A DNA stretch of 64,000 bases from Chryseobacterium cucumeris (lineage in GTDB: Bacteria; Bacteroidota; Bacteroidia; Flavobacteriales; Weeksellaceae): the NCBI RefSeq assembly GCF_001593385.1, contig NZ_LUVZ01000034.1:310001-374000 (forward strand), given 5' to 3'. This document shows, piece after piece, positions 42,867-51,412 of this stretch. The translations under genes were made by a program, and so were the position numbers. Positions within the stretch are counted from its first letter, which is position 1. Each line of letters starts with the position of its first letter. A model generated the notes under the pieces. The model was not told the DNA's origin. It searched no databases and saw nothing but the letters and a program-made list of their open reading frames with translations.

Positions 42867-45857
42867 ATGTTTTATAAGCAACTTATATTCCTATTTCTTA
42901 TCAATATACAACTGTACAACAGCCAGCAGCCCGCTTCTATATGGTATGATACAGATAAAGGACTTCCTCAGAACAGTGTAAAAGACGTTACCAAGGATCA
43001 ATACGGATTTATCTGGATCAGTACAGAAAACGGATTGGTGAGGTATGACGGAAATAATTTTGTCACTTATAATCATCTCAACTTTAAGAATAACAGGTTT
43101 ACCTCTTTTTTTGGAAATTCAAAGAAAGATACGATTTACAATACAACAGCTTTTGATGAAAATACAGCATTAATATCTAAAAGAAATGTAAGTGTTCTTA
43201 CTCGTAAATCAGGCTGCCTGCAAAGAGTATTACGTGAAAGCAAATCGAACTTTATTTTTACAAAGAATGCTTTATCAGATCAGTTTGAAAATAAAGATTT
43301 CTTTATTTATTTTGATAAAAAAAACTATTATCACTTATTGCATGACGGAACCGTACAGTACAAGGATCATATAATTACAACACTGAAGGACCTGCCTAAA
43401 AACTATATTTCAGATACATTTTGTTTTGATCAGACTATTTTTATCATTTCAAGATCATTACAAAAAATAATTAAAATCTCTCCTACCCGAATAACTTATC
43501 TGGATGCTCCTGATATTTTCTTTAAAAATGGTATAGAAGTGTACTGGAGTCAGATCAATAACCAATCTTTTATTATCCTGAATCATACACTGTATAAAAT
43601 AAGCTATGAACGTAATACTTTTAGTTTAAAAAAACTAGCAGATTATGACCTTAATAAAAACTCCCTATCTGCCATCTATCATGATGAAGTAAACAATAAA
43701 CTCTACCTTGGAACATTATCTGATGGGTTAAATGTAATAAAATTCAACAATTTTCATGTTGCCAACAAATCAGATAAATCCTATGAAAATATTTTTTATT
43801 CAATACTTCCTTTTGAAGATGATAAGGTAATCACTTCCTTAGGTGATGTATACAATGAAAACGGATTGGTAAAGCAGTATCATTTTAATACCACAAGCAG
43901 CTTTTTTTCCTTGTATGATCATCAACAGAATATTCTTGTTCAGGGAGAATCTGGTTTACTACGCTTTCTTAAGAGGTCTGATTATTCTAAAAAAGAAAAC
44001 CTCAGTTTCCAAAATGAACCTTCTTATGTATGGAAAGTAAGAAGTTATTTCATGGTAACATTTCACAAACCTACTCTGAAATCTCTCCTTACCTTTTACA
44101 GAGGCTCAGATTTTAAAACCCCATTCTTACAATTTTCCTTCCCTAATATTGTAACCACTGTATATCAATATCGGCATGATAAATGGCTGGTAGGAACAAG
44201 AGACGCACTGTTTTTAATAGAAGCTCCTACTTTTGTTCCTAAAAAGATATCTGTCGGCTCTTTACATGTAAGAGAAATCACAAAAACAAAAGATGGCAAT
44301 TTATGGATCATGACCCAGGGAAATGGATTTTTCCTTTATAAGAATAAAGAGCTTATTAAAATGCCCGAAGATAAAAACGACTATCTTCTATTTTCACATA
44401 CCATTCTGGAGGACCCAAGAGGATTTCTCTGGATCAGCACTAATAACGGACTGTTTCAGGTACTGAAAAACAATCTTCTGCAATATGCCAAAGACAGAAA
44501 AACTTTGCCCAACTATTACCGATACAGCAAGGAAGACGGCTTTAATACAAATGAATTTAACGGAGGATGCTCACCCAGTGCTTCGGTTCTTCAGAATGGA
44601 AATTTTGTATTCCCTTCCATTAAAGGTCTAGTATTTTTCGACCCCCAGAAAATAAGAAGTTATTATCCTAAAAACTTTTTTCTGGAACGGGTTGTTTTTT
44701 ATGATTCAAAAAGCAGTATAGAGGGGCAAAATATTAACCTGGAAAATAATTTTTATAAAGCAACAATTTGGGTAGATGTACCGTATTATGCCAACAGGGC
44801 CAATCTGGTAATCGAAGCAAAACTGAAGGGATCTAAGAATGAAAAATGGGAAAGAGTAAATAGTGATGGCAAATACAGTATTTCAAATCTTGCCCCAGGC
44901 CACTATCAGCTTATTGTGAGGGTGTTAACTTCTCCGAAGGGAAAATATATTTATAAATCAATTAATATCAATGTAAAACACCTGTTTTATCAGATACTCA
45001 TCTTTAAGTTTTTTGTTATTCTGTTTATATCTGTCTTTGCATTAAAGCTGATAAAGCTTAGAATAAAAAGACAAATATTAAAAAAGAAGGAACTTGAAGA
45101 CATCATTGAAACAAGGACCCGGAAATTATCAAAAACAGTCTCAAAATTAGAATATACCAAAGAACAGCTTCGAAAAGAAAGCGTGCAACAGAAAAAACTC
45201 CTGGAAACAATCAGTCATGATATTATTACGCCCATCAAATTCTTGTCTATAACTGCCAAAAAGCTGTATGAAACTGATGAGCATGACCGTTATATTCAAA
45301 AGAAACATTTTGAAAGTTTCTACAAATCTTCAGTAGAGTTTTACAATTTCGTGAAAACCTTAAAGGAGTATGCAGAAATTTATAATATTTCTGAAAAGAA
45401 TGAAACTTATAATGTTTATGAAGTTGTAGAAGCCAAAAAAGCACTTTTTGAAGTGGCTGCCAAAGAACAAAATACTCTTATTGTCAGCAATATTAAAGAT
45501 CCCACTTATTCAAAGATCAATCAGAATGTAGTAGCCGTTATCATCCATAACCTCATAGACAATGCGATTAAAAATACCACCAATGGAATGATCGAGCTTT
45601 CTACCATTGAGGATGAGAGTATCTTCTTTCTGGAAGTTAGGGATACCGGTAAAGGAATGAGTAAAGAACAGATGACCTATTATGAAAAGCTTCAGGATAA
45701 TATCGAAAATGAAAAGCTCGTGCTGCAAAAATACAGCTTAGGATTGCACCTCATCCTTCAGCTCCTTATGATGATCAATGGTAAAATTGAATTTAAAAAT
45801 AACATCCCCAATGGAACCATTGTATCCATTAAAATAAAAAAACAAAAATATGACTAG
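42867..45857 (+). CDS. hybrid-type sensor histidine kinase, beta-propeller/Y_Y_Y, copy 2
   Basis: 996 residues, exactly the length of kinase 1. A signal peptide, reg_prop propeller (IWYDTDKGLPQNSVKDV, GFIWISTENGLVRYDGNNF), Y_Y_Y domain, one membrane helix near 705-728, linker, DHp with the histidine in SHDIITPIKF (equivalent to H784), and ATPase motifs HNLIDNAIKN, VRDTGKGMS and GLHLILQLL. The sensor half differs from kinase 1 in scattered blocks (for example residues 95-165 and 350-420), while the last 230 residues are almost the same. It overlaps the response regulator by 8 bases. It may sense a related but different ligand and feed the same output. Confidence 0.9.
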   Translation: MFYKQLIFLFLINIQLYNSQQPASIWYDTDKGLPQNSVKDVTKDQYGFIWISTENGLVRYDGNNFVTYNHLNFKNNRFTSFFGNSKKDTIYNTTAFDENTALISKRNVSVLTRKSGCLQRVLRESKSNFIFTKNALSDQFENKDFFIYFDKKNYYHLLHDGTVQYKDHIITTLKDLPKNYISDTFCFDQTIFIISRSLQKIIKISPTRITYLDAPDIFFKNGIEVYWSQINNQSFIILNHTLYKISYERNTFSLKKLADYDLNKNSLSAIYHDEVNNKLYLGTLSDGLNVIKFNNFHVANKSDKSYENIFYSILPFEDDKVITSLGDVYNENGLVKQYHFNTTSSFFSLYDHQQNILVQGESGLLRFLKRSDYSKKENLSFQNEPSYVWKVRSYFMVTFHKPTLKSLLTFYRGSDFKTPFLQFSFPNIVTTVYQYRHDKWLVGTRDALFLIEAPTFVPKKISVGSLHVREITKTKDGNLWIMTQGNGFFLYKNKELIKMPEDKNDYLLFSHTILEDPRGFLWISTNNGLFQVLKNNLLQYAKDRKTLPNYYRYSKEDGFNTNEFNGGCSPSASVLQNGNFVFPSIKGLVFFDPQKIRSYYPKNFFLERVVFYDSKSSIEGQNINLENNFYKATIWVDVPYYANRANLVIEAKLKGSKNEKWERVNSDGKYSISNLAPGHYQLIVRVLTSPKGKYIYKSININVKHLFYQILIFKFFVILFISVFALKLIKLRIKRQILKKKELEDIIETRTRKLSKTVSKLEYTKEQLRKESVQQKKLLETISHDIITPIKFLSITAKKLYETDEHDRYIQKKHFESFYKSSVEFYNFVKTLKEYAEIYNISEKNETYNVYEVVEAKKALFEVAAKEQNTLIVSNIKDPTYSKINQNVVAVIIHNLIDNAIKNTTNGMIELSTIEDESIFFLEVRDTGKGMSKEQMTYYEKLQDNIENEKLVLQKYSLGLHLILQLLMMINGKIEFKNNIPNGTIVSIKIKKQKYD

Positions 45858-46485
45858 AAAAATTATTATTGCTGATGATCATTTTGTGGTAAGACTAGGT
45901 ACAACTCTGATTTTGGAATCCCACTACAAAGACGTAAAAATCTCATGTGCAGAATCTTATACAGAACTCACGGATAAATTATATGCCGAAGAATTCGATC
46001 TGCTTATCCTGGACATCAATATGCCGGAAAGCAAATATCTAAGCATGATTGGCGAATTAAAAAAAATACAGCCCAATCTTAAAATTCTGGTTTTCTCTGT
46101 ATATGACAATGATATCGCAGTACAGTATATCATTGAAGGTGCCGATGGATATATCAATAAATTATCAGATGAAAACAATATTCTGGAAGCAGTTCAGCAA
46201 ATCTTTGAAACCGGAACCTACTACTCTCCTGAGATTGTTAAAAAACTGGTTTCTTCTGCTAAAAAAGATGCCCCAATAAATCCATTGGAAACTTTATCCG
46301 AAAGAGAAAAGGAAATATTTGATCTGCTGGTTAAGGGGTATGGGAATATTGAAATATCAAATGAATTAAGCCTCCATCTTTCCACAGTAAGCACTTACAA
46401 GGCAAGAATTTACAAAAAACTGAATATTAAAAACACTGTTGATCTTGTCAGGTTAGGAGATCGAAATCAGGTACATAAAAAATAA
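45850..46485 (+). CDS. NarL/FixJ-type response regulator, copy 2
   Basis: 211 residues. The receiver has Asp9-Asp10, phosphoacceptor Asp55 and Lys104, and the LuxR HTH ends HLSTVSTYKARIYKKLNIKN. The DNA-recognition helix is identical to that of the regulator at 36884, so both should bind the same sites. Differences are confined to a few positions (around residues 42-48, 131-134 and the tail). Bases 45907-45971 are identical to 36941-37005. Translationally coupled to kinase 2 by overlap. Confidence 0.93.
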   Translation: MTRKIIIADDHFVVRLGTTLILESHYKDVKISCAESYTELTDKLYAEEFDLLILDINMPESKYLSMIGELKKIQPNLKILVFSVYDNDIAVQYIIEGADGYINKLSDENNILEAVQQIFETGTYYSPEIVKKLVSSAKKDAPINPLETLSEREKEIFDLLVKGYGNIEISNELSLHLSTVSTYKARIYKKLNIKNTVDLVRLGDRNQVHKK

Positions 46486-46672
46486 ATTAAAAATTATTGT
46501 GTAGTTAACAATTTGAAGGGGTTTTGCTGTTTTGAGATATGTTGTCCTGGTGGTATTTTAAAGTTTAAGAAGAGTTTTTTTGGCTATGAATCCTTCTTAA
46601 TCACAATAAAAATTGTCAGTCCTATCGTTTAATTACTACAGCTGTGATGGTTTTTCAAGTCAACTTATTGTA

Positions 46673-46680
46673 TAGCTTTG
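46673..46680 (+). promoter_or_regulatory. -7 promoter element directly before a 60-aa gene
   Basis: TAGCTTTG matches TAnnTTTG and ends four bases before the ATG at 46685. Transcription would begin at or next to the start codon, implying a leaderless message. Confidence 0.45.
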
Positions 46681-46684
46681 CTTT

Positions 46685-46867
46685 ATGAAAAAGAATAATG
46701 TAAAAAGATTGGTTTTATTTTTCTTCATCCCCATTGGGATGATAGTAGCAGGGATGTGGTTATTCAAATCCAATCATAAAAGTGTTTCAACTCATGATCA
46801 GGCGTCAGCTACAGGCTCTTCCGATAGTAAAGGCAGTCACTTCAAGAAACTATATCTTAATAAGTGA
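46685..46867 (+). CDS. small single-pass membrane protein, 60 aa
   Basis: 60 residues: a basic N-terminus (MKKNNVKRLV), one membrane helix (LFFFIPIGMIVAGMWLF) and a polar Ser/His/Lys-rich tail. No known family. Support for coding comes from the TAnnTTTG box directly upstream, the classic positive-inside pattern and a terminator hairpin at 46959. It lies 199 bases after response regulator 2. A short membrane modulator for the neighbouring kinase is possible but purely positional. Moderate confidence because of its size. Confidence 0.5.
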   Translation: MKKNNVKRLVLFFFIPIGMIVAGMWLFKSNHKSVSTHDQASATGSSDSKGSHFKKLYLNK

Positions 46868-46958
46868 GAAATAAGGTAATGAAGGATACAACAAACCAGA
46901 TATAAATCAAGTAGCTTTTTTAGCGATATTGAGTATTATTTGTATTTAAGTGTACAAT

Positions 46959-46991
46959 GAAAGATGGGCAATATGCTTATCTTTCTTTTTT
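46959..46991 (+). terminator. terminator after the 60-aa gene
   Basis: GAAAGAT (46959-46965) and ATCTTTC (46979-46985), with an inner GCA/TGC pair, form a hairpin followed by TTTTTT. Confidence 0.65.
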
Positions 46992-47031
46992 CATTCCATT
47001 ATGATTTTATAAATTACTGATATATTTCCCA

Positions 47032-48015
47032 CTATAAAGTATCTATCCATTTATAAAGATCTGTATCAGAAGATATTCCGAATGATTTCCTAAGTCTGCT
47101 TTTTCTCGTCTGAACTGTCCGCACCGAAATACAATTGTATTCCGCTATATCTTTTGTAGTGAAACCCAGCTTAAGGAGAGCACATAGTTTGAACTCATCT
47201 GCTGTAATATCCGGGTTTATCTCAGTAAGGCTATCATATAAGTTGGGAAATGAAGATTTCATTTTGGGTATAAAAGCGATATCATCATTCATGGCAAATT
47301 TCACCAGGTTTTCCAAATCTATATCATCTTTTCTGTTGAGCTTTTCACGCATACCCGCCATTATTTTTTCACCATGAAGGACCTTCTGGTATAATTTCAA
47401 AATCATAAAGTGCTTTGACAGGATAAAATAGCCAAGAATTCCAAACCATACAAATACATTAATAAAAGTAAAGAATCTCTGATTTTTTGAAAACTCTAAA
47501 TTTTCTGTTCCTGCAACCCTGAATATCCTAAAATCATAATAATGGCTTATCAGAAAAAGAATAAATGCAGTAGCAAAAACCACGATGATATACTTCGAGT
47601 TTTCCCTTGTATTAAAAACAAATAATGAAGTATTAAGAAGCAAAAAATAATATAAAGACAAACCATTTTCGAAGCCTGATGTGGATGAAAAATAAAAAAC
47701 CAATATCATAGAAAGCTCAATAACAGTAAAGCATATCAAAATATTCTGGCGTGCTTTCGTAAAAAAGAAAAGAAGAAGAAAAATTCCACCGAGCACAAAT
47801 AGTCCTCCAAAAAAAGCTTTGAAGCCAAATAACAAATCTCTTAATCCACTCAGAAGCAAAACAACTCCGATAGAAAATGCAAACAAATTTAATCTCTGAG
47901 CATCAATACGCTTAAGCATGTCCGTATCAGGATCAATATGCAGGTCTTTTATATAATTCAATATTTTACGCAACATTACTAATAAATAATTACTCAAAAG
48001 ATAATAATTATCCAT
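47032..48015 (-). CDS. six-TM membrane regulator with LuxR-type HTH
   Basis: 327 residues; M1 or M14 may be the start. Six hydrophobic helices span about 48-208 (for example LFAFSIGVVLLLSGL, GGLFVLGGIFLLLFFF, YIIVVFATAFILFLIS, FVWFGILGYFIL). A coiled linker and a C-terminal HTH follow (FTTKDIAEYNCISVRTVQTR, KSRLRKSFGISSDTDLYKW). The HTH is the same type as in the TPR regulator at 12680, so the family couples different membrane sensors to one DNA-binding module. It lies between response regulator 2 and HTH cassette 2. Its target is not evident. Confidence 0.82.
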   Translation of the reverse strand: MDNYYLLSNYLLVMLRKILNYIKDLHIDPDTDMLKRIDAQRLNLFAFSIGVVLLLSGLRDLLFGFKAFFGGLFVLGGIFLLLFFFTKARQNILICFTVIELSMILVFYFSSTSGFENGLSLYYFLLLNTSLFVFNTRENSKYIIVVFATAFILFLISHYYDFRIFRVAGTENLEFSKNQRFFTFINVFVWFGILGYFILSKHFMILKLYQKVLHGEKIMAGMREKLNRKDDIDLENLVKFAMNDDIAFIPKMKSSFPNLYDSLTEINPDITADEFKLCALLKLGFTTKDIAEYNCISVRTVQTRKSRLRKSFGISSDTDLYKWIDTL

Positions 48016-48185
48016 ATAAAAATTAATATTTTTTAATTACTCTTAAAAACAACAAAAAAACAAACGATAAGTTTTTAGGTATACAGAAAAGGAGCTCCTT
48101 TTCAGACCTCCTATTATTATCTTTTATATCTCTCATAGCTAAAAAGCTAACATATTTTGGGTTGATCTATTGTTATAACACATTT

Positions 48186-48512
48186 CTAGATTAGAAAATT
48201 TTTTCTCCATTTAGTTACTGTGTTACGACTTAATTTAAAGTGAGAGGCAAGCTGGATATTGTTGAGTTTATTTTTTTTCTGATAATCAAGTATTTTAAGT
48301 ATATCCTTTTTTCTAAATGACCGATGTCTCTGGCTGGCAGCAAAAGCTTCCCTATCCGGAGTTCCAAAAATTTTTTCATTCAGTTCCATAATATCCACAA
48401 CTGATAAGCTTTCTTTCTGTAATAACCGTTGACAGGAATCTTTTTTTTCCGGAAATTCTTTTACAATGATATCATTATAGATTCTTTTATAATCAGGTAT
48501 TAATTTTCCCAT
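48186..48512 (-). CDS. small HTH protein B of paired cassette, copy 2
   Basis: 108 residues, ending NNIQLASHFKLSRNTVTKWRK, the same helix-turn-helix as in the gene at 31201. The two proteins share the N-terminal YKRIYNDII/YKRIYHDFI segment, LSVVDIMELNEKIFG versus LSLSDVLKINNIIFF, and the DILKILDYQKKNKLNN core. The gap from protein A is 10 bases, compared with a 25-base overlap in copy 1. No transposase catalytic domain or IS ends nearby. It probably works with protein A as a regulator. Confidence 0.75.
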   Translation of the reverse strand: MGKLIPDYKRIYNDIIVKEFPEKKDSCQRLLQKESLSVVDIMELNEKIFGTPDREAFAASQRHRSFRKKDILKILDYQKKNKLNNIQLASHFKLSRNTVTKWRKNFLI

Positions 48513-48522
48513 AAGATGTTTA

Positions 48523-48963
48523 TTATTTATTTTCTTCGTCTTTATACTTCCATATCCATTTATACAGTGTTGTTTTCGGAATTTTATAATGTTCTATTAC
48601 TTCTGTTTTTGACATTTCTCCCGACTCTATTTGTCTCAGAATAAAATCAATGATTTCTTTCGTATAAATATTTTTACGAAACTGGGGTAAACCTGTTTTT
48701 TTGTTCTGTTTATATTCTGTGTTTTTACCTGCTATCGCAGGAGCATATAATATCAGATGTTGTGAATACAGTCTGAAAAAATCATATTCTAATAATTTAC
48801 TCCATTTCAACAGATTTTCTGTTTCTATGCTTGTAGCCTTGTACATTCTTCTTATTTCCTGCTCTGTACATTTCATAAAGCTACAGATACGGGATAGTTC
48901 TATATCACACTCTGCAACTTTTTTTTCAATTAATGGTCCTATTGGAATCTCTTTAAAATTCAT
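48523..48963 (-). CDS. small HTH protein A of paired cassette, copy 2
   Basis: 146 residues, paralogous to the gene at 31509. N-terminal XRE-like part (ECDIELSRICSFMKCTEQEIRRMY, KWSKLLEYDFFRLYSQHLILYAP), then GLPQFRKNIYTKEIIDFILRQ and a C-terminal HTH (KTEVIEHYKIPKTTLYKWIWKY). It follows the surface protein at 49085 by 121 bases on the same strand, as the copy-1 pair follows its surface gene (with a membrane protein between). The repeated order surface gene, A, B is the main clue to its role. Confidence 0.75.
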   Translation of the reverse strand: MNFKEIPIGPLIEKKVAECDIELSRICSFMKCTEQEIRRMYKATSIETENLLKWSKLLEYDFFRLYSQHLILYAPAIAGKNTEYKQNKKTGLPQFRKNIYTKEIIDFILRQIESGEMSKTEVIEHYKIPKTTLYKWIWKYKDEENK

Positions 48964-49084
48964 TAGTCTGTATTGTTAGAATCGTTGAATTGAGGATATT
49001 TTATAAACCGGCAGACAGAATCATCTGCCGGATATAATGATTTAAGGAGCATTCATCTGTTCTATTTTATACTCTCATATCAAA

Positions 49085-50362
49085 TCAATAAGCAGACATT
49101 CTTTGTGCTGTCATAAAAACACGTCGGATATTATTGCTGGGATCAGTATCATTTAAATTATCTACAGAAACAAAAACGATTATTCTATACCAGATTCCAT
49201 CAACAATTACATCTACCGTTTCTATCTCCTGAGAATCATCACTGGAACTGGTAGCTGCTACAGGAGTAGAACTGCTGTTCATATTATCTCCCCAGTTAAG
49301 ATAAATTCCGTTATCCGTTTCCATATAACCTCCGGGTGCTAATAAAACGTTCGAACGGCGGAAGCGGTCTACACTTGATAATGCAGAATACCATACTTTA
49401 ATATTAGAACTGGAGGCATTTACCAAACGAGGATTGTAGGTAACAGCTCCTGCCCCCTGATTGGAACTTGCATTAAAATTAAGGTCTAATTTCAATTTTC
49501 CACCTAAAATAGCATCATAAGTTCCGCCAACCTGTGTGCTCAGCAATCCTACATACGTCGCTGGTAATGTATAATTAAAGAACTGATATTCTCCAGGTGC
49601 AAGCACTTTCCCAACGCCTACTGTTGCACTACAGCTCTGCCCTCCTATCGAAATGGGAAATGTTGTTGTAGTGGGACTGGATACTGTTGGTGTTCCGGAA
49701 ACAGTATAGTTTAAAGTACCTGATCCTTGCGCAAAATTACCCTGTGGAAGTGTTGCAGTAAGACCGTTTACAGGTCCTATCGTTTGTGAACCATATACTC
49801 CTGCATTGCCTCCTGAATAAGGAATCGACATGGTACCTTGGTAAGGAGTTCCGGCAGTATAGGTAAGTGGGCTTAGTGTTGCGTCAGTACATCTCAAACT
49901 GCTTATTGTTCCCGTCTGTAACGAACGGCCGTCCAAAGGTCTCCATTGGGTTCCGTCCCAATAAACATATCCCTTAAAAGTAAAGGTAGCCTGAGTTCCC
50001 AGATTGTAGACTAATAAACCAAGTGCAGGATTGGGAATTGTAGACGCATCATTATACGCTGTTAGAGCTACTCTTGGACCTAAAAATCCCTTTTGGCTCC
50101 CTGATGCAAGCTGGCTTACATTAAGCTCTAAAATAGCAGAAGCGTCGGGAATTGCACCAATGCCTGCAGATCCTGATGTCGTGACAATAAAATCATCAGC
50201 TAACTGTGCTGCCGTTGGAACTCCTGTTACTGCATTGTTTTTTCCACCATCGATATTAAATACTCCTTGTGGATTTTGTGTATTAATGCCTACTTGAGCG
50301 AAGGATAATGTACCAATTGCCAAGGCAAAAATTGTGTAAAATTTACTTTTCATTTTGTTCAA
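49085..50362 (-). CDS. exported surface protein with GINTQNPQGVFNIDG-type N-terminus
   Basis: 425 residues; M1 or M4 starts a signal peptide (SKFYTIFALAIGTLSFAQ). Directly after it comes VGINTQNPQGVFNIDG, the same motif position as in the proteins at 32545 and 37657. Then follow GFLGPRVALTAYND and LVYNLG, the fibre-protein motifs, and a Thr/Ser/Gly-rich beta body with two widely spaced cysteines near the middle. The C-terminus (VDVIVDGIWYRIIVFVSVDN, VFMTAQRMSAY) has no T9SS domain. It lies upstream of HTH cassette 2 and after a small exported protein (79-base gap). Confidence 0.78.
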   Translation of the reverse strand: MNKMKSKFYTIFALAIGTLSFAQVGINTQNPQGVFNIDGGKNNAVTGVPTAAQLADDFIVTTSGSAGIGAIPDASAILELNVSQLASGSQKGFLGPRVALTAYNDASTIPNPALGLLVYNLGTQATFTFKGYVYWDGTQWRPLDGRSLQTGTISSLRCTDATLSPLTYTAGTPYQGTMSIPYSGGNAGVYGSQTIGPVNGLTATLPQGNFAQGSGTLNYTVSGTPTVSSPTTTTFPISIGGQSCSATVGVGKVLAPGEYQFFNYTLPATYVGLLSTQVGGTYDAILGGKLKLDLNFNASSNQGAGAVTYNPRLVNASSSNIKVWYSALSSVDRFRRSNVLLAPGGYMETDNGIYLNWGDNMNSSSTPVAATSSSDDSQEIETVDVIVDGIWYRIIVFVSVDNLNDTDPSNNIRRVFMTAQRMSAY

Positions 50363-50441
50363 TAATTTGGAAAAAAGGAAAAGAGTCTTATAATTACTCT
50401 TTTCCTGAGTTACTATATTTTAAATTTGTGTTTATATTATT

Positions 50442-50741
50442 TTAGTATAAAATATATTTGAAAGAAGGAGGAGACCGAATTTGCATTCCTATTAGAGAAG
50501 CCATTTCCAATTCCTTTAATTTGAGAGATTGTTCTGGATAAATTTTATTTTTGAATGGGACAAGCATCTTATCTTTAGTTCGTAATATGCCCTGATTTTC
50601 TTTGAAAGAACCACTGTCTTTGATATTGAGATCATAACCTTTCCCAAAGTATAACTGAGCATACATATTAGAAAAACAACATAGCAAAAGAAACATACCT
50701 GATGCCTTTGCCATAGTGTAACGGATGTTCTTAAAATACAT
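50442..50741 (-). CDS. small exported protein, 99 aa
   Basis: The ATG at 50741 opens MYFKNIRYTMAKASGMFLLLCCFSNMYAQ, a plausible signal peptide; the frame reaches up to 50840, but that part is not signal-like. The mature 70 residues (LYFGKGYDLNIKDSGSFKENQGILRTKDKMLVPFK and following; cited in parts as DLNIKDSGSF and GILRTKDKML) have no known domain. It precedes the 425-aa surface protein on the same strand by 79 bases and may be cotranscribed. It is probably periplasmic; function unknown. Confidence 0.6.
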   Translation of the reverse strand: MYFKNIRYTMAKASGMFLLLCCFSNMYAQLYFGKGYDLNIKDSGSFKENQGILRTKDKMLVPFKNKIYPEQSLKLKELEMASLIGMQIRSPPSFKYILY

Positions 50742-51043
50742 TTTCACCTCATTGGAATTATGTGGTAAAATTGATCTTATTTTAAGTTGAAATAAAGAAA
50801 TTATATACGCTACAGATACCTCATCAGTATGCTGTAGCATACGACATAGATACCATCAACATCAACAAAACAAATATAAAAAGCTGATTTTTAAACCATT
50901 AAAACAGTAAGATTCATTTTTAATTCTAAATATTTAATACACTCTTAAAGATGATATAAACAACAGAAGTTCTCTTGTCAATTCCTACAATGATCTGACA
51001 ATACATTACAAAACGTCTAATTCTATATTGAAAATAACCCGTA

Positions 51044-51072
51044 AAAAAATCCTCAGATCTCTCTGAGGAAAA
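51044..51072 (-). terminator. orphan leftward terminator
   Basis: Read leftwards: CCTCAGA, a short loop, TCTGAGG, then ATTTTTTT. A strong rho-independent form without an assigned gene upstream; a second small hairpin (ACTCA/TGAGT, about 51090-51107) precedes it. Confidence 0.65.
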
Positions 51073-51387
51073 AAAACTAATAACCATGAAAACTCAAATA
51101 AAAATGAGTCTGTTGTATGGTGCAATTTATAATGATATGCTAACAATAACAAAGCAATTCTGTAGATATAAATTACAGTCGTGTAAATTTTGTTTGTCAT
51201 GTTTCTCAATACTGTTTGATGTTCATAGCGGTTGTTGAAATGGTAAACCTATAACAGACAAAGGAATTAGAGATAACGACGAAAGAATAGCAATAAAAAT
51301 AATAACAGGCTGGATTACCAAAAGCACCCTAATTCTGAGGGTATCTATATTAAAATAATAAGTAAGGGTGTCGGAGCATAATATAAA

Positions 51388-51411
51388 AAAAGCTCCTAAA
51401 AAAGGAGCTTT
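51388..51411 (-). terminator. terminator of tRNA-Arg
   Basis: AAAGCTCCT and AGGAGCTTT are exact complements around an A-rich loop; leftwards a T-run follows. It starts directly after the tRNA. Confidence 0.85.
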
Positions 51412-51412
51412 G

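Larger units (their letters stand above)
50742..51412. other. intergenic region of about 670 bases with an orphan leftward terminator
   Basis: No convincing protein gene. A strong hairpin (51044-51072) would terminate leftward transcription, but no gene precedes it in that direction except the tRNA with its own terminator. Short ORFs on both strands (51006-51209 minus, 51086-51241 plus, the latter with six cysteines) overlap this hairpin or lie just beside it. A small RNA or leader is possible. The tRNA terminator is at 51389-51411. Confidence 0.5.

Noticed and set aside
51006..51209. 67-codon minus-strand frame
   Set aside because: The frame runs through the terminator hairpin at 51044-51072 and lacks a promoter box; a non-coding RNA or nothing is more likely.
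51086..51241. 51-codon plus-strand frame with six cysteines
   Set aside because: Tempting as a small cysteine-rich peptide, but there is no promoter box or terminator in this direction and it overlaps the hairpin region.
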